DNA of 64,000 bases from Peribacillus tepidiphilus. GTDB lineage: Bacteria; Bacillota; Bacilli; Bacillales; DSM-1321. Both the position numbers and the translations under genes were made by a program. The DNA lies in contig NZ_WIAQ01000007.1 of assembly GCF_009466385.1 (NCBI RefSeq), positions 62,001 through 126,000 of the forward strand, given 5' to 3'. Numbering within the stretch: the first letter of the stretch is position 1; every line of letters starts with the position of its first letter. Of this stretch, positions 18,572 through 28,476 are shown piece by piece. The notes below the pieces were generated by a model. It searched no databases. It was not told the DNA's origin and saw only the letters and a list, made by a program, of their open reading frames with translations.

Positions 18572-18854
18572 TATCTCACCTCTTTAATTCACAATCATTT
18601 TTAATATTACCATATTACCCTCTGCTAGAAAATGTCTTTTTTCAAAACATTCATGACCTTTCGATTCCCTTTGATAGAATAAAGAAAGTAAAATTATAAA
18701 AAATAGGTCGATGATGTTCTGTATTAAAAGCATAACCGAACAAAATTCAATCAATGCACAGATTTTTTTAATGGAAAGGACAAATCCCCATTCGCTATTG
18801 ATCATAACACATACATTAATTAAGGATTATGGAAGCAAAAGGAGGCAGAAAGCG

Positions 18855-19583
18855 ATGCAACGTACATTTCAAATGGACGGGGAGTGGAATATCGTCTATT
18901 ATCCCGATAAACCAAGTGGCTTTTCTGTCCTAATTATTGGTGATCATCAGCATTTTGTGGACGAAAATAGTAGCTTTTGGTTAGAGCATCCCGGTAGGCT
19001 TACGATTCTTAATGCAATGAGACATGCAGGTTACACCATTTTTTCTTCCAATTTTTACGGGGAAAATTGGGGAAATGATAAAGCGATTTCTCTGGCAAAA
19101 CGGTTATATTTTATTGTCATGAAAAGTGAAGTACTGAACGAAAAAATCCATATTTTCGCTGAAGGAAAGGGTGCGCTGCTTGCTCTTCAAATCATTAAGG
19201 GTTTTAGAGAGAAAGTCAGGTCTGTGGTGTTAGTCAACCCTTGCTTGTCTTTAAAAATGAGAATTCAACAGGAAAAGGAACATAAATTCTATTATAAAAA
19301 AATCCTTTCAGAAATTTGTGAAGCACATGAAACAACTCCTGAAGAATTGGAACGATCCCTGATATCGTCTGAAGACTTTGATTGGTCCTATGAGGTTCCA
19401 TTGAAAATCTTTCATGTCATTGGCAGTGTAGAAGATGATCAATCATGTCTGTATAAGCTCATGGAGAAGAAAGCCCAAGAAAGGAATGCAATCATTGATG
19501 TAGAGTATCTTCTTGGAGAAAAAAGATATAAAATACCTTTTCAAACCATTAAATTTTTTCAACAATTTGAAAATGATTTATAA
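18855..19583 (+). CDS. yjaU: alpha/beta-hydrolase-like protein YjaU
   Basis: 242 residues from the ATG at 18855, directly behind AAGGAGGC; the frame is open further back to 18711 without another ribosome site. It is called YjaU from position (yjzD-yjaU-yjaV-med-comZ order) and a hydrolase-like layout. The expected nucleophile elbow reads AEGKGALLAL, with Lys105 where serine hydrolases have Ser, so catalysis is doubtful. No signal peptide. Function unknown. Confidence 0.72.
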   Translation: MQRTFQMDGEWNIVYYPDKPSGFSVLIIGDHQHFVDENSSFWLEHPGRLTILNAMRHAGYTIFSSNFYGENWGNDKAISLAKRLYFIVMKSEVLNEKIHIFAEGKGALLALQIIKGFREKVRSVVLVNPCLSLKMRIQQEKEHKFYYKKILSEICEAHETTPEELERSLISSEDFDWSYEVPLKIFHVIGSVEDDQSCLYKLMEKKAQERNAIIDVEYLLGEKRYKIPFQTIKFFQQFENDL

Positions 19584-19640
19584 GTAAACCATGATAATCC
19601 TATAATTTGAAGCATACGATACTAACAAAGGAGGTGTCGT

Positions 19641-20453
19641 ATGGGTAAAACAGTAATTCTTGGCTGCTATAGATTTATAGGGATTCATCTTTGTAAGTAC
19701 CTATTAGAAAAAGGAGAAGATGTAGTAGGCATGGATTGGCTGAGCGATGAATTCCTTGAAGAACAAGAGGAGAAAAGGTATTCTTTCGGCAGAAATGCAA
19801 ACTTCATCTTTAGGAACTTAGATGATTTGCCACCCCTTTCTATAGAAAATGCCACTGTATGCATTCCTTTTCATGATTTTTTGAGCATTGATTCACAAGA
19901 ATATAAATTAGAAAACGCATCCTATGAAAGACTTATAGAGCAGACAAAGTGTTTTAGTTCATCCAGGTTTTTTTGTTTTGTCCCTATACAAATGCAGGAA
20001 CGCCAAGAATGGGTTAGCAGGCTCCAACAGGATTTGTCAAATCTTACAATTATTTTAACTCCGACTATTTTAGGATCATGGCAAAGGAAAGAGGATTACT
20101 TTCAAAAGCTACTCTTTATGAAGCATCAACCTCAAGACTTTCCATCTAGGACATTTATGAACAGTGATGCGGTTTTTGTGGATGATCTAATCAAAGATTG
20201 GGAAAAGCTGCAAAAAGTAAACGACAAAATATTGTATGTAAAACCTCCTCAAGATCATCAGCTTGTTGAATATGTTAAGCTGATCTTTGAAAATGATACA
20301 GACCACTTGCCCCAAATTCATTATCTCGACAATCAGCCAAGATACGAAAGACTTTGGATATTATCTAACGCCACGCCACCTGCAGCTGGATTAGACAACC
20401 AAATAAAGCACAACAAGTACCTTTCTACCATTGGTGAATGGAAGCGGAGGTAA
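19641..20453 (+). CDS. yjaV: NAD-dependent-epimerase-like protein YjaV
   Basis: 270 residues, start behind AAAGGAGGTG. It begins with a Rossmann-like strand-turn-helix (TVILGCYRFIGIHLCKYLLEKG), but the glycine pattern is degenerate and no Tyr-x3-Lys catalytic pair is evident. Position between yjaU and med fits YjaV. Probably a divergent short-chain-dehydrogenase fold without clear enzyme activity. Confidence 0.7.
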   Translation: MGKTVILGCYRFIGIHLCKYLLEKGEDVVGMDWLSDEFLEEQEEKRYSFGRNANFIFRNLDDLPPLSIENATVCIPFHDFLSIDSQEYKLENASYERLIEQTKCFSSSRFFCFVPIQMQERQEWVSRLQQDLSNLTIILTPTILGSWQRKEDYFQKLLFMKHQPQDFPSRTFMNSDAVFVDDLIKDWEKLQKVNDKILYVKPPQDHQLVEYVKLIFENDTDHLPQIHYLDNQPRYERLWILSNATPPAAGLDNQIKHNKYLSTIGEWKRR

Positions 20454-20583
20454 AATTCTCTTTTCATTTTTTTTTCAAACCAGTAGAATAAAATAGACTA
20501 AATAGGCTGTAAAATAGCTCATTCAGTTGTTTTGTATCAGTTTCTCTTTATGAGAGAAGAAGGAAGGGGACTGCTTTACTTAC

Positions 20584-21549
20584 ATGTACATGCAGAACAA
20601 GAAAAAATCATTCATGATCCTTTTGACTTTTCTTTTTCTTCTTTCCGGCTGTGATTACAATGTGAAAAAGGGGCAACTGGAAAAGGTAGGTCTTCTAATT
20701 CCGGAGACCGTAAATGATCAGGTTTGGGGAACAAAAGGGTACAAGGGGTTATTAAATATCCAATCCAAATTTGAAATTGACGTGTACTATAAAGAAGGAA
20801 TGAATTCGGAGGCCCTAGTAAAAAGAGCTGTTAAGGAGTTCCACCACAAAGGTGTTAATTTAATTATCGGACATGGGAATGAGTATGCGGAATTTTTTAA
20901 TCACTTGGCAGATGAGTATCCCTCCATTCATTTTGTAAGCTTCAATGGCGATGCTAAGAAGAAGAATACAACGAGTTTAAACTTTGACGGTTATGCGATG
21001 GGTTTTTTTGGTGGTATGGTGGCAGCAGAAATGACTAAAAGCAATACAGTAGGCATAATTGCTGCTCATGATTGGCAGCCCGAAGTCAAAGGATTTATGG
21101 AAGGGGCCACTTATCAAAACAAGCATGTCAAAGTAAAGGTTTCTTATGTGAATGATTGGGATAATGAGGAAAAGGCTCTTGCGCTTTTGGAGCCGATGCT
21201 TGCATCTGGAGTTGATGTGTATTATCCTGCAGGAGATGGATTCAATGTTCCTGTCATTGAAAGAATAAAGGAAAAAGGCTGTTATGTGATCGGCTATGTT
21301 TCCGACCAATCTGACCTTGGGGAAACAACTGTTTTGACGAGTACGATTCAGCATGTTGATCGTTTGTACGAACATGCGGCTGAATTATACAACGATGGAA
21401 AACTTCAATCTGGTAATCTAGTATTTGACTTTCAAGAACATGTAATCACAATGGGAAAATACAGTCCATTAGTCGAAAAGAAATTTCAGAAAAAAATGGA
21501 CCAGCATATCCAAAGGTACATTAAAACAGGGAAATTACCAAACGAATGA
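20584..21549 (+). CDS. med: Med, BMP-family lipoprotein and competence regulator
   Basis: 321 residues. A short basic start and hydrophobic stretch end in LLSGC, a lipobox with Cys23. The rest is a periplasmic-binding-like BMP-family domain (VGLLIPETVNDQVWGTKGYKGL; IIGHGNEYAEFF; AGDGFNVPVIERI). In B. subtilis, Med raises comK expression and is cotranscribed with comZ; the comZ gene follows here. The start is uncertain because AGGAAGGGGA is about 14 bases from the ATG at 20584; the ATG at 20590 is an alternative. Confidence 0.85.
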   Translation: MYMQNKKKSFMILLTFLFLLSGCDYNVKKGQLEKVGLLIPETVNDQVWGTKGYKGLLNIQSKFEIDVYYKEGMNSEALVKRAVKEFHHKGVNLIIGHGNEYAEFFNHLADEYPSIHFVSFNGDAKKKNTTSLNFDGYAMGFFGGMVAAEMTKSNTVGIIAAHDWQPEVKGFMEGATYQNKHVKVKVSYVNDWDNEEKALALLEPMLASGVDVYYPAGDGFNVPVIERIKEKGCYVIGYVSDQSDLGETTVLTSTIQHVDRLYEHAAELYNDGKLQSGNLVFDFQEHVITMGKYSPLVEKKFQKKMDQHIQRYIKTGKLPNE

Positions 21550-21567
21550 ATAGAGGAGGGATGATTG

Positions 21568-21756
21568 ATGTCACAAGAAAAAAATCTTGAATTTATGGCA
21601 ATCGCGATGAAATACTTTCCTGAAGCGAAAGCGAAATTAGATGAAGCAGGTATTGAAATCTCCATGGAAATCCTTCCTGCTTTTATGGAGTTATTTACAA
21701 AAGTTATGCAAGAAGCATACGAACTAGGGCGTAAAGATGCATTAGAAGAGAAGTAA
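21568..21756 (+). CDS. comZ: ComZ, late-competence regulator
   Basis: 62 residues from the ATG at 21568, seven bases after GAGGAGGG; a TTG at 21565 overlaps the spacing. Acidic and helical (MSQEKNLEFMAIAMKYFPEAK...). B. subtilis ComZ (63 residues) represses comG transcription. Start 18 bases after med, so the two are one unit. Confidence 0.85.
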   Translation: MSQEKNLEFMAIAMKYFPEAKAKLDEAGIEISMEILPAFMELFTKVMQEAYELGRKDALEEK

Positions 21757-21944
21757 AGTGAAACTTCCATCAGTGGGGGATTTTTTCACCCCCACTGATT
21801 AGCCTGAGGCCCACAGGATGTGGGTCACACAGACGTTGCCACACGACGTGGCGGTCTTTTACGGGCAGTTGACATCCACATAGTACTTCATCAATTTCTC
21901 TAAGTCTTGAATAAAAGTCTTACTGCCCGTAAATGCGGGGTAAA
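21757..21944 (+). repeat. structured repeat element downstream of comZ, possible non-coding RNA
   Basis: Within 190 bases there are four nested or serial pairings: CAGTGGGGG/CCCCCACTG, CCCACA/TGTGGG, GCCAC/GTGGC, and a long-range TACGGGCAGT/TTACTGCCCGTA pair about 75 bases apart. The two ends occur again, joined together, at 4521-4567. The first hairpin plus a T run could end the med-comZ transcript. The layout resembles the structured right-end RNA of IS200/IS605-type elements, but no transposase is present and this identification is a guess. Confidence 0.6.
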
Positions 21945-21949
21945 TGAGA

Positions 21950-21989
21950 GGCTGTCCCAGACAAAATATCGCTGGGACAGCCTTTTCTT
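21950..21989 (+). terminator. terminator downstream of the comZ element
   Basis: GGCTGTCCCAG and CTGGGACAGCC form a perfect stem, followed by TTTTCTT. Confidence 0.85.
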
Positions 21990-22203
21990 ATGAATTTCTC
22001 TACCTTACATATGTTAAAAATATTACAAAACCCTCATAATCTTGTATCAAAATTGATAGCCTTTTGAAAAATGATTGCAATAGGATCTTTGCTAGAATAC
22101 TAAGATAGAAAAAATCGAAAGTCCAGATGAATGCTGCTAATAGGCATTCATTGTTAGGACTTAATCAATCGATCAATATGTACATCAATAGAGGGGAACA
22201 AAA

Positions 22204-24035
22204 ATGACAGCAGAAAATCAATGGAGTAAAAAGACATTTTTTGAAACGTATTTATCTGAGGAAAGAACAGGTCATCCTATCAAAGTACTTGGGGACCTGT
22301 TCATGGAAGAAAACGGGAAGGATGTGGCTGATCTATCTTATATCCGTTTTGCACAGGGTGAAGTGTATTTTCATAACAAGGATTATGAAGCGGCGATTTT
22401 TAAGTGGGAACATATCTCAAATGAGCTGGAACCTTGGGCAAAAAAGAATGTGGGAGATGCCTACTATGAGCTTGGGTTATTGCAAACAGCTATTGATACA
22501 TATAAATCCATTCAAACAGACAATCTTGTCCTGCAAACGGAGATCGCCCTTCAGCTTTTCTCAATCTTTATCGAAACAGATAAACAGGAATTGGCAATTA
22601 AGTATATTAAAAAAGCTGTTTCATTAAATCCAGATTATGAAAATGTGACAGGAATTGCAAAGCGCTTTTTTGAAGAAAGGGAAGACTGGGCCAATGCGAT
22701 TGAGCTTGCAATAGAAGAAGGAATCCGTACTGGGTCTATCGAATGGTTTGATACCTTAATTGGCTATATAGAAAAAGGCTATTCTCAAGCTATACATCCG
22801 GATTATTTTTCAAATAGCTTGCTAGTAACATGCCAATTCATTTTGTGATTACGAAGCTAGATACGATTTATAATAAACAAGAAGTAAAAAGGATCGTTGA
22901 CGATGCCTACACAAGAATACTTGAAATAGTGCCAGATGCTAAAGTCCTATCTATTTCTTCAAAATATGAAAATATCCACCAAAAACAACAGATCTCTAAA
23001 TTTTTCTCATCTATAACATCGAGAATCAATTTGTCTGATGAAAGGACAGAAAAATTACTGTTCATTATTAGAAAAACGATTCATGATCTTTTGGAGAAAT
23101 TGGTACAAATGGAGGAAGGTTTTAAAGAAACGATCAACTGGAATGAACAAATGCTGATAAAACTTGACGAGGCTATCCATCAAGTGGATCACCTTAGGAA
23201 AGAAAAAATCCGTGTCCTCCAAAATCGTTTTTACTCTCGTAAAGAAGAGATTGCAGTGGACTTAAGAAAAAATATTCCTCAGCTGTTAAAGGATTGCTCT
23301 TCACTGATCCATGAAGATAGCAACTTTAAAACACTGCATCTAGAATTAAACGAGGAAATGAACAGGAGAATTCAAAGGTATGTTCAAGATTCCATTTTGC
23401 CTCGCTTTTACCGTTTGCTTCAAGAATGGCTTGCTGATTCGAAGGAAGAATTGATGCAAAGTAAAGGGACGTTGGATGAAATGGCTGAAAGTTTTAATCT
23501 TTTATATGGCGAGGAAAAGCTGAAGCTAGAATGCGACTTTAGGATTTTAGATGATTGGAGCCGAGATATTAACAGAATGACGGCTGGAATTCAAATGGAA
23601 CGGGAAAATATTTTGCTTCGTTTTACACCTTCACAATTCCTATTAAAGAGTGCAGGAAAGCTCTTCAGCGCTATTCCACAAAACAAAAACATTCTTTATA
23701 ACCAATATAAGAAATTCATTGCAACAGAAGACTATGAAGAAACAACGAATTCTGTTACATCCAAACTTCTTCTTCAATTCGAATTGTTCGAAAAAGCGAT
23801 CGAACGTGATATCCTATTATTCTTCAGCGGGCCTAATAATGAGCTAAAAGCTCTGGTGGAAGAAGCGCATCTCGCTATTCAAGATCACCAGCAGCAGCTT
23901 GATGACATGAGCATTAACCGTGAACAGTACCAAGAACAGCTATCCTTATTTGAACTTCGCCTGAGACAGTACGAATGGATGATAGGTGCAACGAAAGAAA
24001 TCAAAAATCAGCCCCTTGTTTACTTGGAGGACTAA
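22204..24035 (+). pseudogene. TPR/dynamin-like GTPase gene with the G-domain core deleted
   Basis: Fragment 1 (22204-22848, ATG behind GAGGGG) has helix-turn-helix TPR-like pairs (YIRFAQGEVYFHNKDYEAAI; NVGDAYYELGLLQTAIDTYK). Fragment 2 starts in another frame at about 22827: MPIHFVITKLD is a G4-type (TKLD) GTPase motif, followed by a long coiled-coil/stalk region like dynamin-family proteins. The P-loop (G1), switch and DxxG (G3) motifs that should lie between are absent, so several hundred codons appear lost and the ends are out of frame. Bacillus relatives, as I recall, have a large TPR-GTPase protein at this place. Both fragments have an open frame and might still be translated. Confidence 0.62.
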
Positions 24036-24040
24036 ATAGA

Positions 24041-24074
24041 AAAACAGAGGGAACGTTCCCTCTGTTTTATTTTT
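24041..24074 (+). terminator. bidirectional terminator after the GTPase relic
   Basis: AAAACAGAGGGAAC/GTTCCCTCTGTTTT is a perfect 28-base palindrome, followed by ATTTTTG. Confidence 0.8.
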
Positions 24075-24167
24075 GACAGATGGGAAAGCATAAAACTTTC
24101 CGAAACTACACCTCTGTCTTTGCCTTTGCAAGGCTCATCAATCGGCGGGTTTTCTATATGATTCATA

Positions 24168-24419
24168 TCAATTCTTCCCTTTTTTAAATGCTTCAACTAA
24201 AGGAGTAATATTCCTCATAAGTGGCTTCAATTGTGAATATGCACTCATCAATACATCTACATGATTCATGATTTCGTATAAATCAAAATCAGCATGTGAA
24301 GCTTTTTCTTCTGTTTGATTTTCTGAAACGGATGAGAACGATCCTCCTTTTTGCTTAAACATTAATTTTGAAAAGTGTTCATCGCTTCTGAGCGGTTTTT
24401 TAGGGTCAAAAAAAGGCAT
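24168..24419 (-). CDS. YjzB-like small protein
   Basis: 83 residues, ATG with AAGGAGG seven bases upstream. The N-terminus is Pro/Lys-rich (MPFFDPKKPLRSDEHF); the C-terminus has an amphipathic VDVLMSAYSQLKPLMRNITP segment like the short YppG/YqfQ-type Bacillus proteins. B. subtilis has a protein of similar size, yjzB, between comZ and fabHA. The name is given by position only; function unknown. Confidence 0.6.
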   Translation of the reverse strand: MPFFDPKKPLRSDEHFSKLMFKQKGGSFSSVSENQTEEKASHADFDLYEIMNHVDVLMSAYSQLKPLMRNITPLVEAFKKGKN

Positions 24420-24544
24420 GTATAAACCTCCTTATTCAGTTACTAAACCTACTGTAATATATATGAAAGGACAGCCTTTGGCGGCTTGGACTTTTGACCG
24501 ATAAGTTGAAAGTCTATTGAAATTTACACTTGATTCGGATAAAA

Positions 24545-24561
24545 TTAGTACCAAGTCATAA
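24545..24561 (+). promoter_or_regulatory. degenerate FapR box before fabHA
   Basis: TTAGTACCAAGTCATAA keeps the left half of the FapR operator (TTAGTACC) but the right half departs from GGTACTAA. Compare the perfect site before fabI at 54747. It lies about 50 bases before the fabHA start. Confidence 0.5.
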
Positions 24562-24612
24562 TAATTGATATTAATTTTTGTTAATGATTAATCATGTAAA
24601 GGGGCTACTCAT

Positions 24613-25545
24613 ATGAATGCTGGAATAATTGGAATTGGCCGGTACTTACCCGAAAAGATCTTAACGAATCATGATCTTGAGAAAATGATGGATACATCAG
24701 ATGAATGGATTCGTACTAGAACAGGCATTGAAGAAAGAAGAATTGCTGATGAAAAGATTAATACATCTGATATGGCATATGAAGCAGCAGTTAAAGCGCT
24801 AGAGGATGCAAATATTACGGCGGAGGATTTAGATCTCATTTTGGTGGCTACCGTCACACCGGATCGTCCATTCCCTTCTGTCGCATGCATCATCCAAGAG
24901 CGACTTGGTGCAAGAAAAGCCGCAGCGATGGATATCAGTGCTGCTTGTTCTGGCTTTATGTATGGTATTATTACAGCAGGACAATTTGTTCAATCTGGTT
25001 CGTATAAAAATGTGTTGGTAGTAGGTGCTGAAAAACTATCCAAAATAATGGACTGGAAAGACCGCAATACGGCCGTTCTATTCGGAGATGGAGCAGGTGC
25101 CGTAGTCATAGGACCTGTTTCTGAAGGTAAAGGGATTATTTCTTTTGAACTAGGTGCTGATGGCAGCGGAGGAAAATATTTGTATCAAGACGAATATATT
25201 TCAATGAATGGAAGAGAAGTTTTCAAATTTGCTGTCCGTCAAATGGGTGAATCTTGTATAAATGTCCTTGAAAAAGCTGGATTATCTAAATCTGACGTTG
25301 ATTTCCTCATTCCTCACCAAGCAAACGTACGAATTATGGAAGCGGCAAGGGAGCGTTTGGAGCTTCCTATTGAAAAAATGTCCAAAACGATCCATAAATA
25401 TGGAAATACTTCTGCAGCTTCGATTCCAATTTCGATTGTAGAAGAATTAAAGGCAGGAAAAATTAAGGACGGAGATTTGATTGTGATGGTTGGCTTTGGT
25501 GGAGGATTAACCTGGGGTGCGATTGCTCTACGTTGGGGCAGATAA
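24613..25545 (+). CDS. fabHA: beta-ketoacyl-ACP synthase III FabH
   Basis: 310 residues behind AAAGGGG. It condenses acyl-CoA with malonyl-ACP to begin fatty-acid synthesis; Bacillus forms prefer branched primers. The catalytic triad is visible: Cys112 (AACSGF), His235 (IPHQAN) and Asn265 (YGNTSAAS). It is followed by fabF 43 bases later without a terminator. Called fabHA because of its place next to fabF, comZ and yjaZ, as in B. subtilis. Confidence 0.95.
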   Translation: MNAGIIGIGRYLPEKILTNHDLEKMMDTSDEWIRTRTGIEERRIADEKINTSDMAYEAAVKALEDANITAEDLDLILVATVTPDRPFPSVACIIQERLGARKAAAMDISAACSGFMYGIITAGQFVQSGSYKNVLVVGAEKLSKIMDWKDRNTAVLFGDGAGAVVIGPVSEGKGIISFELGADGSGGKYLYQDEYISMNGREVFKFAVRQMGESCINVLEKAGLSKSDVDFLIPHQANVRIMEAARERLELPIEKMSKTIHKYGNTSAASIPISIVEELKAGKIKDGDLIVMVGFGGGLTWGAIALRWGR

Positions 25546-25588
25546 TGAAGAGGCCAAACTTTTTACGAATAAGGAGATGTGAAAAATC

Positions 25589-26827
25589 ATGAAACGCAGA
25601 GTTGTTGTAACTGGTTTAGGAGCTGTTACACCAGTTGGGAATGATGTTACAACTGCATGGGAAAACATCTTAAAAGGAATTTCCGGAATCGGTCCTTTAA
25701 CAAGATTAAATGCTGATGAATATCCAGCAAAGGTTGCTGCCGAAGTAAAAGACTTTACTATTGAAGAGTTCATTGATAAAAAAGAAGCGAGAAAAATGGA
25801 TCGCTTCACTCATTATGCAGTTGCGGCTTCCCTTATGGCAGTGAAGGATGCTAACTTAGAGATTACGGAAGAAAACGCAACGAGAGTCGGTGTGTGGATT
25901 GGATCTGGAATCGGAGGAATGGAGACGTTTGAGAGCCAATATGAAACGTTTTTAAATCGCGGCTATCGTCGCGTTAGTCCTTTCTTTGTTCCAATGATGA
26001 TTCCTGATATGGCTACAGGTCAAGTTTCTATTACACTAGGAGCGAAAGGCTTTAACTCTTGTACCGTAACGGCATGTGCAACAGGAACCAATTCAATTGG
26101 TGATGCTTTTAAAGTCATTCAGCGCGGAGACGCAGATGTCATGATCACTGGTGGGGCAGAGGCACCGATTACAAAAATGTCAGTTGCAGGCTTTTGTGCG
26201 AACACGGCATTGTCCACCAATCCAGACCCTGCGACTGCTAGCCGGCCGTTTGACGCAAATCGAGATGGCTTTGTCATTGGTGAAGGAGCTGGAATCGTTG
26301 TACTTGAGGAACTAGAGCACGCTTTAGGACGCGGCGCCAAGATTTATGCAGAAATCGTAGGGTACGGGGCAACAGGAGATGCGTATCACATTACTGCTCC
26401 ATCGCCTGGAGGAGAAGGCGGTGCGCGTGCCATGAAGATGGCTTTGAACGATGCTGGCTTGAAACCGGAAGATATTCATTATATCAACGCGCACGGTACA
26501 AGTACGCCATATAATGATAAATTTGAAACGATGGCGATTAAAGAAGTATTCGGTGATCATGCCTATAAGCTTGCGGTAAGCTCAACGAAATCCATGACCG
26601 GACATTTGCTAGGCGCAGCTGGCGGAGTAGAAGCAATTTTTACCATTTTAGCCGTAAAAGAAAATGTCTTGCCACCAACCATGAACCTTGAAACACCAGA
26701 TCCAGATTGCGATCTTGATTATGTGGCGAATGCTTCACGCAAGGAGCAAGTAAATGCGGCTATAAGCAACTCGCTTGGCTTTGGTGGACATAACGCGACA
26801 ATCGTTTTTAAGAAATATAACAATTAA
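25589..26827 (+). CDS. fabF: beta-ketoacyl-ACP synthase II FabF
   Basis: 412 residues behind AAGGAGATG. Thiolase-fold elongation enzyme of type II fatty-acid synthesis. Catalytic Cys163 lies in [10 protein letters not shown], and the two histidines in HGTSTPYND and [12 protein letters not shown]. Full family length. Cotranscribed with fabHA and followed by a terminator. FapR control is likely through the upstream box. Confidence 0.96.
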   Translation: MKRRVVVTGLGAVTPVGNDVTTAWENILKGISGIGPLTRLNADEYPAKVAAEVKDFTIEEFIDKKEARKMDRFTHYAVAASLMAVKDANLEITEENATRVGVWIGSGIGGMETFESQYETFLNRGYRRVSPFFVPMMIPDMATGQVSITLGAKGFNSCTVTACATGTNSIGDAFKVIQRGDADVMITGGAEAPITKMSVAGFCANTALSTNPDPATASRPFDANRDGFVIGEGAGIVVLEELEHALGRGAKIYAEIVGYGATGDAYHITAPSPGGEGGARAMKMALNDAGLKPEDIHYINAHGTSTPYNDKFETMAIKEVFGDHAYKLAVSSTKSMTGHLLGAAGGVEAIFTILAVKENVLPPTMNLETPDPDCDLDYVANASRKEQVNAAISNSLGFGGHNATIVFKKYNN

Positions 26828-26858
26828 AAAGAGTCGGTAATCCGGCTCTTTTTATTAT
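26826..26858 (+). terminator. terminator of fabHA-fabF
   Basis: AAAAAGAGTCGG-TAAT-CCGGCTCTTTTT stem-loop with T run. Confidence 0.85.
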
Positions 26859-27057
26859 GTATTCTGTCGAAAAAGTTCTTTTTGATAGGACAAGCTTTCT
26901 GAGCAGATGCATTCATTGTATAGAGTACTACTGGTTCCTCTTCTTCACATTTTGCATAAAATATGGCACACGACAATTGTGAAAAAAAGAAAAGAAATGG
27001 TGAGGACATGGGGTAATCAACACGAAGAGTTGGGTAGAAGAGCATTATAATAATACG

Positions 27058-27789
27058 ATGGAGATCGCAAAAAAGCTTAGCAAAGCATTTGATGAAAAAG
27101 ACATTATAAAGCTACATGAATTTTTACAAAAACAAGGTATGTTCAAATCTGGGAATAGAGCTTTAGACCAAGTGAAAAAGCTGGAAAAGCTTGATGCATG
27201 GTCAGCTGTAGAAGAGTTGAACCGAAAATATTCTAAACTTTGGGATGGACCAGATGTGCCCATTTACATTTTTCCCATTCAACAAGGAAATTTGTTTTCA
27301 AGAGGTTATTCAAAGTCAGGAATAGCCTTTAAGGATAAGATGTTATTGTTTTTGTCACCCTATCTGGAAAAAGAAGAATTAGAGGCTCTTTTTGTTCATG
27401 AATACCACCATATTTGCAGGATCAATGCCCAAAAGAAAACAGCCCTTGATTTTACATTGCTCGATAGTATGATTATGGAAGGACTAGCGGAATACACAGT
27501 AAAAGATCAAGTGGGAGAAAAAAATTTAGCCAGGTGGACAAAAATGTACAGTGAAAACCAATTACTGGCCTACTGGAAGAAGTATATTCAAGATGATTTG
27601 CAGTCTACGAGGAAAGATCATCAACACGATTCAATTATGTTTGGAGCAACAGGTATACCAAGAATGCTGGGCTATTGTTTTGGATTCTATTTAGTTGAGA
27701 AATTCTACAAAAACAAACATTTTTCTTCAAAAGCTTCTTTTACAATTCCTTCATTAAAATTTCTAGAAGAATTTTTATCAGAACAATAG
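27058..27789 (+). CDS. yjaZ: YjaZ, DUF2268 putative zinc protease, start possibly frameshifted
   Basis: 243 residues from the first in-frame ATG. HEYHH (residues 114-118) is an HExxH zinc-protease motif, and MIMEGLAEY downstream could give the third ligand. The ATG at 27058 has no ribosome site. Upstream, the same frame stays open to 27004 and reads GVINTKSWVEEHYNNT, which looks like a natural YjaZ N-terminus. An ATG with a good GGTGAGG site lies at 27008, but its run of four G puts it out of frame; one more G would restore a 260-residue protein, close to B. subtilis YjaZ. Either a real frameshift or a base-calling error. Confidence 0.75.
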   Translation: MEIAKKLSKAFDEKDIIKLHEFLQKQGMFKSGNRALDQVKKLEKLDAWSAVEELNRKYSKLWDGPDVPIYIFPIQQGNLFSRGYSKSGIAFKDKMLLFLSPYLEKEELEALFVHEYHHICRINAQKKTALDFTLLDSMIMEGLAEYTVKDQVGEKNLARWTKMYSENQLLAYWKKYIQDDLQSTRKDHQHDSIMFGATGIPRMLGYCFGFYLVEKFYKNKHFSSKASFTIPSLKFLEEFLSEQ

Positions 27790-27949
27790 ATTGAAGACTA
27801 AGATATTTTGCACTTATTAGACGGTTTGAAAGTGCTAGCAATCGAGGAACAAGTTCATGGAAGGCCCGGAATCTTGTTGGTGGAAAGTCGATAACAGAGC
27901 TGAAGACCGTCAAAGCAAAGAAATTGAAAAATCATGGATTCATATGATT
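27790..27949. other. unassigned stretch after yjaZ
   Basis: No gene with a ribosome site is recognisable between yjaZ and the terminator at 27950. One frame ends with HGRPGILLVESR and a stop, and an open frame from 27857 lacks any start signal. I see nothing identifiable here or in the 140 bases after the terminator. Confidence 0.4.
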
Positions 27950-27979
27950 GGTTGTCGATTACTAGACAGCCGTTTTTTT
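27950..27979 (+). terminator. terminator upstream of the small membrane-protein gene
   Basis: GGTTGTC and GACAGCC form the stem (one G-T pair), followed by nine T. Confidence 0.7.
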
Positions 27980-28122
27980 TTAGTTTTGTTTATCTTTTGT
28001 TTATTTGTAACATGGAAAGTGGATGTACCTAAGCATCAATATCAACGCTTAATAGCTTGTACATATTCCCAACATTTTTTCATATATATGTAGAAAGAAG
28101 GGGAAGAGAGGGAATTCCATGT

Positions 28123-28404
28123 ATGTCGAACAAATGGAATGAGGTTTTCGGAATGTTCATCGAAATGCTATTTAGATTCTTTTCTTTGCTGACAGGCTTT
28201 GGGTTGGCAGTTTCAGGTAGTGTAAGCAGCATTTCTTATTTGAATCTTTTGTCAACCGGCCACAACTACATAGATTATCTATATTTTTTAGTACGAAGAC
28301 CAGAATTTTATTTACTCCCCATTGGACTGGTCATGATGGTTGCCAGTATTTATTTTTCGGGACCATTTTCCACCAAAAACAAAAATGATTACAAGCAATT
28401 GTAG
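28123..28404 (+). CDS. small two-helix membrane protein
   Basis: 93 residues from the ATG at 28123, nine bases after GAGAGGGA. Two hydrophobic segments (about 12-38, MLFRFFSLLTGFGLAVSGSV..., and 66-85) suggest an inner-membrane protein with a short Lys-rich tail. It precedes yjbA. I do not recognise a named family; similar small membrane proteins stand before yjbA in other Bacillus as far as I recall. Confidence 0.6.
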   Translation: MSNKWNEVFGMFIEMLFRFFSLLTGFGLAVSGSVSSISYLNLLSTGHNYIDYLYFLVRRPEFYLLPIGLVMMVASIYFSGPFSTKNKNDYKQL

Positions 28405-28476
28405 AATAAGGAATAATTTTAGCTGCCTCTGCCTATACTTATGGACAAATAGATTACATGATAGCGAGGGGTAAAA

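Noticed and set aside
27857-28093. 78-codon open frame after yjaZ
   Set aside because: Crosses a terminator, has no ribosome site and no recognisable content.
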